A stretch of DNA of 64,000 nt, from contig JBBRQP010000007.1 of the NCBI GenBank assembly GCA_038226175.1, positions 4,890-68,889 on the forward strand, written 5' to 3'. The first letter of the stretch is position 1. The number at the start of each line of letters is the position of its first letter. The notes beneath the pieces are model-generated. The model made no database searches. It saw only the letters and a program-made list of their open reading frames with translations, and was not told where the DNA came from. Origin of the DNA: JBBRQP01 sp038226175 (GTDB lineage: Bacteria > Cyanobacteriota > Cyanobacteriia > Gloeobacterales > Anthocerotibacteraceae). Position numbers and translations under genes: made by a program. Positions 25,224 through 34,737 of this stretch are shown piece after piece.

Positions 25224-26512
25224 CTACCACCCTTGAGACGACGCTCGAAGTCTTCGGCATCTAGGTCTTTTTTTTGCTCTAGGGTAGTTTTACCACTGTC
25301 GTAGACTGTACTGTCACGATCCACGATTTGGCGTGTTGCAAATTGGCGCGCAAACACAAGTTTGGCGCGCAGCTCAGGACTCGGACGGCTCAGAAAGACA
25401 GTTTGGTCGCGGCGCAAACCATTACGCTGGCTAACTTGGGTATTGCGTCCACCCAAAAATAGATATCTCACTGCTGGAACTGTCAAAAATAAAACGCCAT
25501 AAACCAACAAAATCGGTGCTACCAAGCCAATCCAAGTTAGTCCCGTCCGTTCCAAAAAGTAAGGTCCTAAGCGTTCTACTTGTAACCATAAAAACCCGGC
25601 TCCGAGCAAATTAGCAATCCCTAAGCCCCCTGCCAAAGCTAAAGTACCACCGGGAGCCTTAGAAAATTCCCAGGGTTGTTCTTCTAAATAACCTGATGCG
25701 GGTGCGTTTGTTCGCATCTGATTCTGCGCGGTCACCTGGAGTTGTGGAAATTGATAAACTAGACCCCCTTGCTCGCTAACTTGGGGCTGTCCATCAAACT
25801 TGACGAGTGCCGGTAGCACATAGTCTTCACGCTCATTGTAGGGGGCGTCAAGGTAGGGCGCGAGTTGTTCGGCTGTGACCACACCTTGATTGGTACGAAT
25901 AGTCTGGGCGACCAATTGCCAGCGCCGTTCTTCGAGGTCTGCATTTGGGTCACCATCACCAAAAAGAAAAGAAAATACGCCTTCTAAAAAACCGACTGGT
26001 TCACCGCGTTCATATTTACGGCGACGCTCCAGCTCAGGGTCTCCCCCATAATAAAAATAGCGGTAAGGGTCAAAGCCGTACCATAGCCAGTACATACCGC
26101 CAAAATTGAAGCTCGGGCCATTACTACGCCGATCATCACGGTCATTATTGGTTGCCGTACTTAGCGCAAACAAGGCCACGACAATAATAACCAAAGACAG
26201 AATTAACATAATCCCAAAGGAAATGCGTCCTACGTACAAGGCTGTTTTTTTGACCGAACGCACAAATTCTTGCCACTGAGCATTTTGGGCTTTTTGATTG
26301 AGGATATTTTGCCATTGGTTGGTAAATTCATAGGCAATTTCTCCTGTAGGAGACACTTGCAGGGAGCCTCCCGCTTGGCTTGCAATCAGATTTAATTCTT
26401 GACGCGCCTTCTCTACAGGCAAACCCAACTCGCCTGCCACATCACCGACGGTCACCCGATAGCCCAGTTGTGCTACGGTTTGCATCAATTTTTCTTGGAA
26501 TTCTGTCGCCAT
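25220..26512 (-). CDS. Conserved cyanobacterial membrane protein with winged-helix-like N-terminus
   Basis: A 430-residue protein. The first 60 residues look like a small helical/winged domain (RVTVGDVAGELGLPVEKARQ). One strong membrane segment follows near residue 100 (FGIMLILSLVIIVVALFAL), then a Tyr-rich stretch (YWLWYGFDPYRYFYYGG) and a second repeat of the helical domain (TNQGVVTAEQLAPYLDA). Two more membrane helices lie near 290 and 330. It resembles a family shared by cyanobacteria and plant chloroplasts without an assigned function. AGGAGA about ten bases upstream supports ATG 26512. Confidence 0.75.
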   Translation of the reverse strand: MATEFQEKLMQTVAQLGYRVTVGDVAGELGLPVEKARQELNLIASQAGGSLQVSPTGEIAYEFTNQWQNILNQKAQNAQWQEFVRSVKKTALYVGRISFGIMLILSLVIIVVALFALSTATNNDRDDRRSNGPSFNFGGMYWLWYGFDPYRYFYYGGDPELERRRKYERGEPVGFLEGVFSFLFGDGDPNADLEERRWQLVAQTIRTNQGVVTAEQLAPYLDAPYNEREDYVLPALVKFDGQPQVSEQGGLVYQFPQLQVTAQNQMRTNAPASGYLEEQPWEFSKAPGGTLALAGGLGIANLLGAGFLWLQVERLGPYFLERTGLTWIGLVAPILLVYGVLFLTVPAVRYLFLGGRNTQVSQRNGLRRDQTVFLSRPSPELRAKLVFARQFATRQIVDRDSTVYDSGKTTLEQKKDLDAEDFERRLKGGS

Positions 26513-26619
26513 GAGATGCACTCTCCTTCCTTGAGTCTATTGTTTCACACGAGCACTTGGTTGTAAGCCCTTGGTAAATAGGTTAAGTTAGATTAAGAAT
26601 CCTTAGTGAGACCTGCAAG

Positions 26620-28539
26620 ATGAAATTCTCCTGGAGAATGTTATTGCTGTGGTCGGTGCCGCTCATTTTAGTTGGAGTCTTGCTCTTGCCTTCCTTGACC
26701 GGCGGCGCACAGCAGCAAGATGCGGCAACCACCCGTCAAGTAGCGGCTAGTCAACGCCCCTACAGTGAATTTATAGCCGACATCGAAGCCGGACGTGTTG
26801 AAAAAGTCGTAGTTGAAAGTAGTCGTACTTCGGCTGTTGCCACGATTCGTGAACCCCAGTTGGGTGATCGCTCCACCAGCTTCCGGGTCAATTTGCTCTT
26901 GCAGGATTCTGACAATCTTTACCAACTTTTGCGTCAGAAAAAAGTCGATTTCCAAGTGGCGCAGCCGAGCAACAACGGTCAATTATTTGGTCTGTTGAGC
27001 AATATTTTGCTGCCTCTGTTACTTCTGGGGGGTCTATTTCTGCTGTTGCGCCGCTCTGGCAATAATGGCGGCCCTGGTCAAGCCATGAACTTTGGCAAAT
27101 CCAAAGCGCGTTTCCAAATGGAAGCCAAAACTGGCGTGGGGTTTGCGGATGTGGCTGGGATTGATGAAGCCAAAGAGGAGCTGCAAGAAGTTGTCCAATT
27201 TTTGAAAAAACCCGAGCGTTTTACCGCAGTCGGTGCCAAAATCCCGAAAGGTGTTTTACTTGTTGGTCCTCCGGGTACTGGTAAAACCCTCTTGGCCAAA
27301 GCCATTGCTGGCGAAGCTGGTGTGCCATTTTTTAGCTTAAGTGGTTCTGAGTTTGTAGAAATGTTTGTCGGTGTTGGTGCCTCACGGGTTCGTGACCTAT
27401 TCAAAAAAGCCAAAGAAAATGCCCCTTGCATCATCTTTATTGACGAAATTGATGCTGTAGGTCGTCAACGCGGTGCTGGTATCGGCGGTGGTAATGATGA
27501 GCGCGAACAAACCCTTAACCAACTTCTGGTGGAGATGGATGGTTTTGAGGGCAATTCTGGGATCATTATTATTGCGGCAACCAACCGTCCTGATGTACTA
27601 GATTCTGCGCTCTTGCGTCCCGGTCGTTTTGACCGTCAGATCACCGTTGATCGTCCAGATATGAAAGGCCGTCTTGAGGTCTTGAAAGTCCATACCAAAG
27701 GCAAAAAAATCGATCCCAAAGTGGACATCGAACAAATTGCCCGTCGTACTCCTGGATTTTCGGGCGCTGATCTGGCTAACCTGCTCAATGAAGCAGCTAT
27801 TTTAGCGGCTCGTCGCCGTCTCGATTGCATCACCCTCAAAGAAATTGATGATGCCGTAGACCGTGTTGTGGCTGGCTTAGAGCGTTCTCCTTTGTTGGAT
27901 AGCAAGAAAAAACGCCTAATTGCTTACCACGAAGTTGGTCATGCTTTGGTAGGTTCACTGGTTTGCGATCATGATGATGTCCAAAAAGTGACGATCATCC
28001 CCCGTGGTCAAGCGGGTGGTCTAACTTGGTTTACACCTTCTGAAGACCAACTACTGATCTCCCGTAATCAGCTCTTGGCTCGGATTACTGGAGCCTTGGG
28101 TGGACGTGCAGCCGAAGATGTCGTATTCGGTGGCGATGAAATCACAACTGGTGCTAGTGGTGATTTTATGCAAGTGACCAATATGGCTCGGGCCATGGTT
28201 ACTCGCTTCGGCATGTCTGATCTCGGTCCCGTTGCATTGGAGAGCGAAGGTGGCGAAGTATTTTTGGGTGGTGCTATGTCGCGCTCCCAGGGTTATTCCG
28301 AAGAAGTTGCAACCCATATCGACGAACAAGTCAGAACAATTGTGGCGAAATGCTACAAAGATGCGATTAGTCTCTTGACGACGCACCGCGACTTGATGGA
28401 TATGATTGTGGATCGCCTACTCGAAGAAGAGACGATTGATGGTGAAGAGTTGCGCAAAATTATTGGTGCAGCCACCCAACTTCCCAATAAAGTCAAACTG
28501 GCTTTGCCTCTGAGCACCCCACCGGTTGTTCCTGCCTAA
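26620..28539 (+). CDS. ftsH: ATP-dependent zinc metalloprotease FtsH
   Basis: A membrane-anchored AAA+ protease of 639 residues. In cyanobacteria FtsH complexes degrade damaged D1 and other membrane or regulatory proteins. Two membrane segments (near 7-26 and 125-143) flank a lumenal/periplasmic domain. The AAA module has Walker A GPPGTGKT (216-223), Walker B IIFIDEID and the second region of homology with RPGRFDRQ. The zinc site is HEVGH (437-441). Several FtsH paralogues exist in cyanobacteria and I do not assign which one this is. A strong terminator follows. Confidence 0.97.
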   Translation: MKFSWRMLLLWSVPLILVGVLLLPSLTGGAQQQDAATTRQVAASQRPYSEFIADIEAGRVEKVVVESSRTSAVATIREPQLGDRSTSFRVNLLLQDSDNLYQLLRQKKVDFQVAQPSNNGQLFGLLSNILLPLLLLGGLFLLLRRSGNNGGPGQAMNFGKSKARFQMEAKTGVGFADVAGIDEAKEELQEVVQFLKKPERFTAVGAKIPKGVLLVGPPGTGKTLLAKAIAGEAGVPFFSLSGSEFVEMFVGVGASRVRDLFKKAKENAPCIIFIDEIDAVGRQRGAGIGGGNDEREQTLNQLLVEMDGFEGNSGIIIIAATNRPDVLDSALLRPGRFDRQITVDRPDMKGRLEVLKVHTKGKKIDPKVDIEQIARRTPGFSGADLANLLNEAAILAARRRLDCITLKEIDDAVDRVVAGLERSPLLDSKKKRLIAYHEVGHALVGSLVCDHDDVQKVTIIPRGQAGGLTWFTPSEDQLLISRNQLLARITGALGGRAAEDVVFGGDEITTGASGDFMQVTNMARAMVTRFGMSDLGPVALESEGGEVFLGGAMSRSQGYSEEVATHIDEQVRTIVAKCYKDAISLLTTHRDLMDMIVDRLLEEETIDGEELRKIIGAATQLPNKVKLALPLSTPPVVPA

Positions 28540-28564
28540 GTGCTGATTCTTGATCATAAAGAAG

Positions 28565-28591
28565 CGGAGTGGCTCACCACTCCGTTTTTTT
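28565..28591 (+). terminator. Rho-independent terminator of ftsH
   Basis: An 8-bp perfect stem CGGAGTGG / CCACTCCG with a four-base loop is followed by seven T residues, 26 bases after the ftsH stop. Confidence 0.92.
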
Positions 28592-28610
28592 GTAAGTAAT
28601 TTGGATACAC

Positions 28611-29885
28611 CTAGAGTGCGCCTGCTGCTGTACAGTCAAAGACCGTATTACTCAGATGAGCTGTGTAATTCATGCAAGTCAGCACGCCCGGTTGGTCAAT
28701 GCCCTCTGGATAATCCATGATCGTCACCGCACCATTACCCTGTTTGAAATACCAAAAAGCCGCAGGGTTCAGTCCTAATAACAGACAAAGAACGGCTTTA
28801 TTGATCGCATCATGAGCGACTACCACACTGGTTTTGCCGCTAGCTTGCCTCAAAATCTCATGCCATACCCGGCCTGTACGTTCCCAAATTTGTTGGAGAT
28901 TTTCGCCTTCTGGCATCTGGACTGTTTCTGGGTGCTGTTCCCACATTGCTAACATCCCTGGGTAGCTCGCCTCAACCTCTGCCTGAAATTTTCCTTCCCA
29001 GGTGCCATGAGAAATTTCTTGGAGGTCATCCATGAGGATGAGTGGCAGCTGGGGATGATACCTAAGTAACGCCTTAGCCGTCTCTAGGGGGCGTTGCAGT
29101 GGACTGCTAATCAGTTGGTCAATGGGCATAGCTTGTAGTAAGGTAGCTGTTTTTTGAGCCTGGTCTAGGCCTGTTGCATTGAGCGGTACATCAATTTGTC
29201 CCTGAAAACGTCCGGCATGGTTCCAATCGGTTTCGCCATGACGGATTAGCAAGATCCGGGTTGCGCCTTTACGTGCCGGAAAGCCCTGACCAAGATGGGC
29301 TGTTTGATTGAGAGATTCTAACTGTACCTGTCCGTTATCGGCAAAATTGAGGACACTAATACCCCCGTTACTTTGGACTAATGACCGATATTTTGCAGGC
29401 CCCATACCTAAAGCGGTCGCAAGAAGCGCTTGGTTAATCGCATTATGCGCCACAATCAACAAACAATGACCGGGGCTGGCCAAAATTTCCGTCCAGGCCG
29501 CTTGGGCTTGAGTCCATAGTTCACGCACCGGATAACGCCCATCTAGGACTAAATTTGCTGGATCATAACGATAGCTGAAGGCTAATTCTGGGAAACGAAG
29601 GGTCACCTCTTGTGCCGTCAAACCCTCAAAAGCGGGCATATCAATTTCATACAGCTGCTCTAGATTAGTCAACGGCTCTAAGCGGTGGTTCCAAATAGTG
29701 TGTGCAGTTTGTTGAGCGCGTTGCAACGGACTCACAAACCCTTGATCAAATTGCACTGACCCTAGTGCTACTTGGCAAGAGTTAGCCTGTTGTTGTCCGA
29801 TTACAGTCAATACAGATTCGTCACAGCGACCCTGAATCCAGCCCTTTGTATTCCAGCTACTCTGTCCATGCCGAACTAAAACCAC
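28611..29885 (-). CDS. Tandem two-domain histidine phosphatase
   Basis: A 424-residue protein made of two histidine phosphatase (phosphoglycerate mutase-like) domains. Domain 1 starts at once with LVRHGQSSWN and has its second His in VAHNAINQ. Domain 2 (from about residue 208) has LIRHGETDWN and VAHDAINK. Both keep the RHG and second His, so both may be active. Domain 2 has the usual EISHGTWEG, while domain 1 reads EIDMPAFEG. The double form is known in cyanobacteria and its substrate is not settled. Translation starts at GTG very close to the first motif, so a slightly earlier rare start is possible. Confidence 0.88.
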   Translation of the reverse strand: MVLVRHGQSSWNTKGWIQGRCDESVLTVIGQQQANSCQVALGSVQFDQGFVSPLQRAQQTAHTIWNHRLEPLTNLEQLYEIDMPAFEGLTAQEVTLRFPELAFSYRYDPANLVLDGRYPVRELWTQAQAAWTEILASPGHCLLIVAHNAINQALLATALGMGPAKYRSLVQSNGGISVLNFADNGQVQLESLNQTAHLGQGFPARKGATRILLIRHGETDWNHAGRFQGQIDVPLNATGLDQAQKTATLLQAMPIDQLISSPLQRPLETAKALLRYHPQLPLILMDDLQEISHGTWEGKFQAEVEASYPGMLAMWEQHPETVQMPEGENLQQIWERTGRVWHEILRQASGKTSVVVAHDAINKAVLCLLLGLNPAAFWYFKQGNGAVTIMDYPEGIDQPGVLTCMNYTAHLSNTVFDCTAAGAL

Positions 29886-29990
29886 ACGCTTAACCAGAGT
29901 CTTACTCCCAATTCCCTAGTCATAATACCCTGATTTATTCGCTTACCCATCGCAACTAGTAGGATCAAGTGCGATTCAGGTTTTTGCAGG

Positions 29991-32537
29991 CTATTGAGCA
30001 AGCGTGGGTGAGTGGGTAGTTTTAGCTTCGAGCACTTCGAGACGACCTTTGAGTTCTTGATTAGTTTTTTGAACATCTTCGAGGGTTTCGCGGAGTTTTT
30101 TGATTTCTTCGCCTTGACTCACCGCAGCGCGCAGGTTTTCGATAGCTTCGAGTGCCACCCGTTCTACCCGACCATCAGGATCATTGTGAGCAATCTCCTG
30201 GAGTAGGGCTAGGGCTTCGGGAGACTTGAGGGCTTCGAGCGCGCTGATTGTGGCAAGGCGCGTTAAAAAGAAACTTTCTTTGGCAATTTCAGCCAAGCGC
30301 GCCAAGACTTTACGGTCTTTTTGACCTTCGCCCCAGCGGCCTAGCGCGCGAATAGCACCCAGACGTAGGGGTTGGGGAACACCGAGTTCTGTCTGCTCAA
30401 TTAGTAAATCCCGCACTTCGGAAGTATCTTTGAAGTTGGCTAAACCATCTAGTACTGCAATGCGTACAGTTTCATTGCACGAATCACGACGACGTAGAGT
30501 TTTACGCAACGGTCTAAATGCTTCAGAGTGCTTAGTTTTACCAAGAGTACGCGCCGCAGCTCCAGAGACAAAATAACTTTCATGCTTGAGATAAGGTAGC
30601 ACCGCCTCGACGGTGGCTAGGCTAGGGTCTTCGCCTAGAGCATTAATGACAGCCTTGAGCACGTTGAGCGACTCAATCGGGTGTTCGACTGATATCAGCA
30701 TTTGGCGTAATGCACTAAAGGCATATTCGCGCTTGGCTTTGCCCAATGCCGCAGCCACCTCAGACCGTACCCCCCAAAATACACTGCCATCTTGCAAAAT
30801 TTCGCGCAGACTCTCCACCACATTAGGGTTTGCTTTTTTGGCTAAGGCTTGTATGGCCATAACCCGTCCCATTACCGTAGGGTCATGGCGTAACTGGGCC
30901 TTGAGGTCTTCGACAGCAACTTCGAGTTCCACGGTTTTTAGGATGTGGTAACTCGGATCAAACGCAAAATAAAGTGGCTTTTTTGTTAACGGAAAACAAA
31001 AAGTCTGAGTTTTTTGGTGTAAATGTAAGAGAAACGTTTGCGATCCATGATCAGCGTACCCAAACACAATAGGAACCTTCAGATCAAACAAAACAGTTAG
31101 GTCATTGACAGTTTGGGTTTGCTCTACGGTAACTTGCGCATAGTTACCCATTTCATCCCAGGCATAACCTACCTTAAAATCGGGATGTCCACCTTTGAAG
31201 ACGTACTGCTCGAATAAGGGCAAGAAATTACGGCCTGTGGTTTTTTCGATAGCCCGCAATAGATCAATGGTTTCGACGGTTTGATGACGATTATCCTCAA
31301 GAAAAGTTTTTATTGAGGCAAAAAATAGTTTCTCACCCAAATAATAACGAAGCATGTGATAGACTGTAGCGCCTTTTTGATAAAGATGACGGTCATACAG
31401 TTCGATTGCTTCTTTATAGATATTGGTAACAATAGGACGTCGGTAGCGGTCACTATCTTCACTAAAATAGGACTGGGTATCCTGATAACGAAAATAGTCG
31501 CCATCTTCTGCGCCATATTCATGTTCGCGCCACAAAACCTCAAAATAACTAGCAGCACCTTCTTTAATCCAAGCATGACTCCAGTGTTTAATCACCACTA
31601 GATCACCAAACCATTGATGAATCAATTCATGAGAGACCAAGTCTTCACTCCAGCGATATTCCTTGCCAGCTATTTCATCTAGTAAACAGCGATCGGTGAG
31701 CAGCGTACAAGAAGTGTTTTCCATACCTCCAAAAATGAAATCATCCACACAGACCTGTGCATAGCGGGGAAAAGGGTAGCGCACCCCAAAAGCTTCTGAG
31801 AAAAAAGCCACCATACGCGGTGTTTTACCCAAAGTGCGTTGCGCTTCTTCTTCACGTCCTGGTGTCACATAATAAGGTGTGGCAATGCCATCCCAGCCGT
31901 CATCAATCTGTGTAAATTCACCAACAGCCAGTGTCATCAAATAAGTCGGATGAACCTGCTCTTGTCGCCAATGGAAAATACGATAGCTTTCTAACTCTTG
32001 TTCTTCAACAAGTACACCATTAGAAATAGCACGATAGGGTTTGGGAATAGTAATCCGGATTTCTGAAGTTGCTAACTGACCGGGATAATCAAAACATGGA
32101 AACCAAAACCGAGAGTCTTCATCTTCACCCTGCGTCCAAACTTGTACTGGTTTGTGAGGATAGTGTTCATCTGGTTTGATAAAATAAATACCGCGCTGAG
32201 GCTTTTCTACCTGATAATCAATGCCAATCTCTAAGGTCTGACCTGCTGTGATACCTGATGGTAACTGTAGCTGTATTTGGTTGCCGTTATACTGAAAAGA
32301 TAGCGGCTCACACCCGAGATAAACCGCTTTGATCATGAGGGCAACGGCATCTAAGGTCAAGGTGAGTAACCCATCAACCAGACAAGTTAAATGAATCGTG
32401 CATCTTCCTGTTAGGCGCTCAGCGGCAATATCTAAGGTCAAAGTAAGGGCAATATGATGGACTAGACCGGGCTTGTCCGGATTGTACTGCGGTTTAGAAC
32501 CAGGCAATGCAAAAGATTTGTAAGGAGAAACATCCAT
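29991..32537 (-). CDS. M1 family zinc aminopeptidase with C-terminal HEAT repeats
   Basis: An 848-residue aminopeptidase N-like enzyme. The exopeptidase motif is GGMENTS, and the zinc site is HELIHQWFGDLV followed 18 residues later by the Glu of KEGAASYFE. The second half (from about 560) replaces the usual M1 C-terminal domain with HEAT-like repeats (for example VRSEVAAALGKAKREYAFSA, VSGAAARTLGKTKHSEAFRP). The last 40 residues are a likely coiled coil (IKKLRETLEDVQKTNQELKG). It has no signal peptide and is probably cytoplasmic. Confidence 0.93.
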   Translation of the reverse strand: MDVSPYKSFALPGSKPQYNPDKPGLVHHIALTLTLDIAAERLTGRCTIHLTCLVDGLLTLTLDAVALMIKAVYLGCEPLSFQYNGNQIQLQLPSGITAGQTLEIGIDYQVEKPQRGIYFIKPDEHYPHKPVQVWTQGEDEDSRFWFPCFDYPGQLATSEIRITIPKPYRAISNGVLVEEQELESYRIFHWRQEQVHPTYLMTLAVGEFTQIDDGWDGIATPYYVTPGREEEAQRTLGKTPRMVAFFSEAFGVRYPFPRYAQVCVDDFIFGGMENTSCTLLTDRCLLDEIAGKEYRWSEDLVSHELIHQWFGDLVVIKHWSHAWIKEGAASYFEVLWREHEYGAEDGDYFRYQDTQSYFSEDSDRYRRPIVTNIYKEAIELYDRHLYQKGATVYHMLRYYLGEKLFFASIKTFLEDNRHQTVETIDLLRAIEKTTGRNFLPLFEQYVFKGGHPDFKVGYAWDEMGNYAQVTVEQTQTVNDLTVLFDLKVPIVFGYADHGSQTFLLHLHQKTQTFCFPLTKKPLYFAFDPSYHILKTVELEVAVEDLKAQLRHDPTVMGRVMAIQALAKKANPNVVESLREILQDGSVFWGVRSEVAAALGKAKREYAFSALRQMLISVEHPIESLNVLKAVINALGEDPSLATVEAVLPYLKHESYFVSGAAARTLGKTKHSEAFRPLRKTLRRRDSCNETVRIAVLDGLANFKDTSEVRDLLIEQTELGVPQPLRLGAIRALGRWGEGQKDRKVLARLAEIAKESFFLTRLATISALEALKSPEALALLQEIAHNDPDGRVERVALEAIENLRAAVSQGEEIKKLRETLEDVQKTNQELKGRLEVLEAKTTHSPTLAQ

Positions 32538-32676
32538 GAGGATAACGGCCTTGAGCGTGACCCACGTATTTTAACAACTATAAAGACGTTTTAGGCATGT
32601 GCGTGGCACATAAAAACTTTATGTTGCTGACGATCTACCGAACTAGTGGAACAGGTTCAGAAGTAAATTGTTTTGC

Positions 32677-32708
32677 GATCCAAAAGTAGCTTAAACAACT
32701 TTTGGATC
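32677..32708 (-). terminator. Hairpin downstream of rplU
   Basis: GATCCAAAAGT (32677-32687) pairs perfectly with ACTTTTGGATC (32698-32708) around a ten-base loop, 14 bases beyond the rplU stop. No clear U-tract follows on the minus strand, so termination is probable rather than certain. Confidence 0.5.
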
Positions 32709-32722
32709 ACCTGAAATACGAG

Positions 32723-33088
32723 TTATGACTCTGTCGCTACTAAAGGTACGCCGAGTGCCACGCCATTAACTTCGATCGCTTCAACTAATAGACGTGTAAA
32801 TTGTTGACGGTGACCTTTTTTGCGGCGATAGTTCTTTTTGGGACGCATTTTGTAGATCAAGATTTTTTTGGCTTTGCCATGTTGCAGAACCTTAGTCTGT
32901 ACTATTGCCCCCTCAATGTAGGGCTGTCCAATCAATAGCTCGATCTCTTCACCATCGGGAGCAATCAATAAGACTTGATCAATAGAGACGATACTCTCTT
33001 CATCCGCATCAATTTTCTCAAAATCATAAAAGCGACCGGGCTCAACCCGGTATTGTTTGCCACCATTGGCAATAATTGCGTAAACCAT
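32723..33088 (-). CDS. rplU: 50S ribosomal protein L21
   Basis: L21 is a large-subunit protein that binds 23S rRNA. The 121 residues contain MVYAIIANGGKQYRVEPGRF, GAIVQTKVLQHGKAKKILI and the basic signature KMRPKKNYRRKKGHRQQFT. The C-terminal tail is slightly extended. rpmA (L27), which normally follows rplU, is not present: a hairpin and an aminopeptidase gene come next. Confidence 0.97.
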   Translation of the reverse strand: MVYAIIANGGKQYRVEPGRFYDFEKIDADEESIVSIDQVLLIAPDGEEIELLIGQPYIEGAIVQTKVLQHGKAKKILIYKMRPKKNYRRKKGHRQQFTRLLVEAIEVNGVALGVPLVATES

Positions 33089-33111
33089 GGGATTTTTCTC
33101 TTTCGCCGTGC

Positions 33112-33140
33112 AGGTTCGGACTAACTCCGATTATCAACCT
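33112..33140 (-). promoter_or_regulatory. Possible hairpin in the rplU leader
   Basis: Two nested inverted pairs, AGGTT/AACCT outside and CGGA/TCCG inside, lie 24 bases upstream of the rplU ATG on the transcribed strand. Leaders of rplU are structured in several bacteria, but this example was found by eye only. Confidence 0.3.
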
Positions 33141-33206
33141 GTTCCGTGCGCTAAACAACAGCCTTTTACTATAGCATCTCAAGAGAACTGCTATCAAGCA
33201 GATAGA

Positions 33207-34706
33207 TTATCTTAAGCTGCGCTCCAACAGCTGCACGGCATTGCGTGCCGAATAGCTAACCCCCGCTGTGCCCTCTCCGGGGTAGGTACTATCTCCCACT
33301 AGCCAGACATTGGCAATCGGTGTGTGATTGGAGAGCGATAAGGGTCCGAAATTCCAAGGCCGCTGGGCGACACCCCCCACCATTCCTAGATGGCGTCCCG
33401 TAAAATGCTGCCAAGTGCGTGGTGTCGCCGCTTCGATATGTTGGATATAGTCGCGCAGATTAGGAAAATACTGGGCTAAGTGTTGAAGCGCCGTCTCAGT
33501 ATAAGTTGCTTTTAGGGCTGCATAGTCCGTATTTTCGTACCACCAAGGGGCTGTTTCCGTAAAAGTAGAGGCAATAATCGTGGCTTTACCCGCTGGTGCG
33601 CGTCCATCGCCAGCACGCGAAACCGAGACAAACAGAGAATTATTTTCACCTAAAGCACCGTTAGCATCATACAGAAACTGTAAATGGGGCGGACAATCCG
33701 CAGGCAGACAAGCCGCGTCAACGCCTAGATATAAAATAAAAGCCCCGGATGCACTAGGTAGCTTCTCAATCCGGCGACTGTAATCATTGTTGAGGGCAAG
33801 TAGATTAACTAAGTCCCAGCAGGTGACATTAGCGATAACTTGTTCACAGGGGACTTCCCAGCGTTTTTGATTGCGCAAATTCATCACAGAGACCGTATGA
33901 GCACGGTCTTGTTTGAGCACAATACGTTCGGCGCGCTGTCGTGTAATGAGGCGGCCTCCATGGTTAACGATAGCTTGGTGCAAGCGTGTGCTCAAAACTT
34001 GCATACTGCCCTGGAGATGATAAAGTCCCTGAGGCTCAGTCGAAAGCCCCAAGGCCACGGCTGCGTAGAGCATAGCCGTCTCATCGGCATCAACTTGTGA
34101 ATAAAGCTTGAGCTGCAAATCTAGAAACTGCTTGAGGCGGGTATGATGACCTAGCTTGAGCCGTCGCAGTACGCCACCGACAGTCTGTAGCGTATAGGGC
34201 ACTGTCAGTAAGGTTTGGGGACGCAGTTTGGTGACGATTTCTAAGACATCACGAGGGCTATGCAAGGGTAAAATCGGGTCACGCTGATTAAATTCCCAGC
34301 ACAGACGAAATAATTGATCAAGTTTTGCCCAAAACCTTTCTGTCCCCGGAAATTGCGCCAGACGCTCGGCCTGCCAACGTTGGGGGTCACGCCACACGGA
34401 GATCGGCTGGTTTTCTCCCGGCAAAAATACCGCACAGGCTGGGTCACAAGGCGTTGCCTCGGGCAGCTCTAGCTCCAGCTGTGCAAAGATTTGGGCATGA
34501 ATACCTCCCGGCTCTAGGCCTGCAACTTGGGTGGCACCGACATCAAAGGTAAAGCCGCGCCGCTTGAACGTCGAGGCACAGCCACCGGGAATAAAGGCTT
34601 GTTCCAAGACTAAGACCCGACAACCACGTTTAGCCAGCAGTGCCGCTGCTGTCAATCCCCCGATGCCCCCGCCAATCACAACGATATTTTGTTCAGGTTT
34701 TGCCAT
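33207..34706 (-). CDS. crtD: C-3',4' desaturase CrtD (carotenoid biosynthesis)
   Basis: A 499-residue FAD-dependent carotenoid desaturase. The N-terminal dinucleotide motif VVIGGGIGGLTAAALLAKRG and the segment PGGCASTFKRRGFTFDVGAT are typical of the CrtI/CrtO/CrtH/CrtD group. GLEPGGIHAQIF, CDPACAVFLPGE and LYHLQGSMQVLSTRL point to cyanobacterial CrtD. The C-terminal FAD motif is VGDSTYPGEGTAGVSYSARN. CrtD acts on monocyclic carotenoids on the way to myxol, which is then fucosylated. GDP-fucose genes lie about 30 kb away. A related carotene isomerase is the main alternative. Confidence 0.82.
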   Translation of the reverse strand: MAKPEQNIVVIGGGIGGLTAAALLAKRGCRVLVLEQAFIPGGCASTFKRRGFTFDVGATQVAGLEPGGIHAQIFAQLELELPEATPCDPACAVFLPGENQPISVWRDPQRWQAERLAQFPGTERFWAKLDQLFRLCWEFNQRDPILPLHSPRDVLEIVTKLRPQTLLTVPYTLQTVGGVLRRLKLGHHTRLKQFLDLQLKLYSQVDADETAMLYAAVALGLSTEPQGLYHLQGSMQVLSTRLHQAIVNHGGRLITRQRAERIVLKQDRAHTVSVMNLRNQKRWEVPCEQVIANVTCWDLVNLLALNNDYSRRIEKLPSASGAFILYLGVDAACLPADCPPHLQFLYDANGALGENNSLFVSVSRAGDGRAPAGKATIIASTFTETAPWWYENTDYAALKATYTETALQHLAQYFPNLRDYIQHIEAATPRTWQHFTGRHLGMVGGVAQRPWNFGPLSLSNHTPIANVWLVGDSTYPGEGTAGVSYSARNAVQLLERSLR

Positions 34707-34737
34707 AGCCTTTCTATGATAAACCGCTCTCTTGCAC

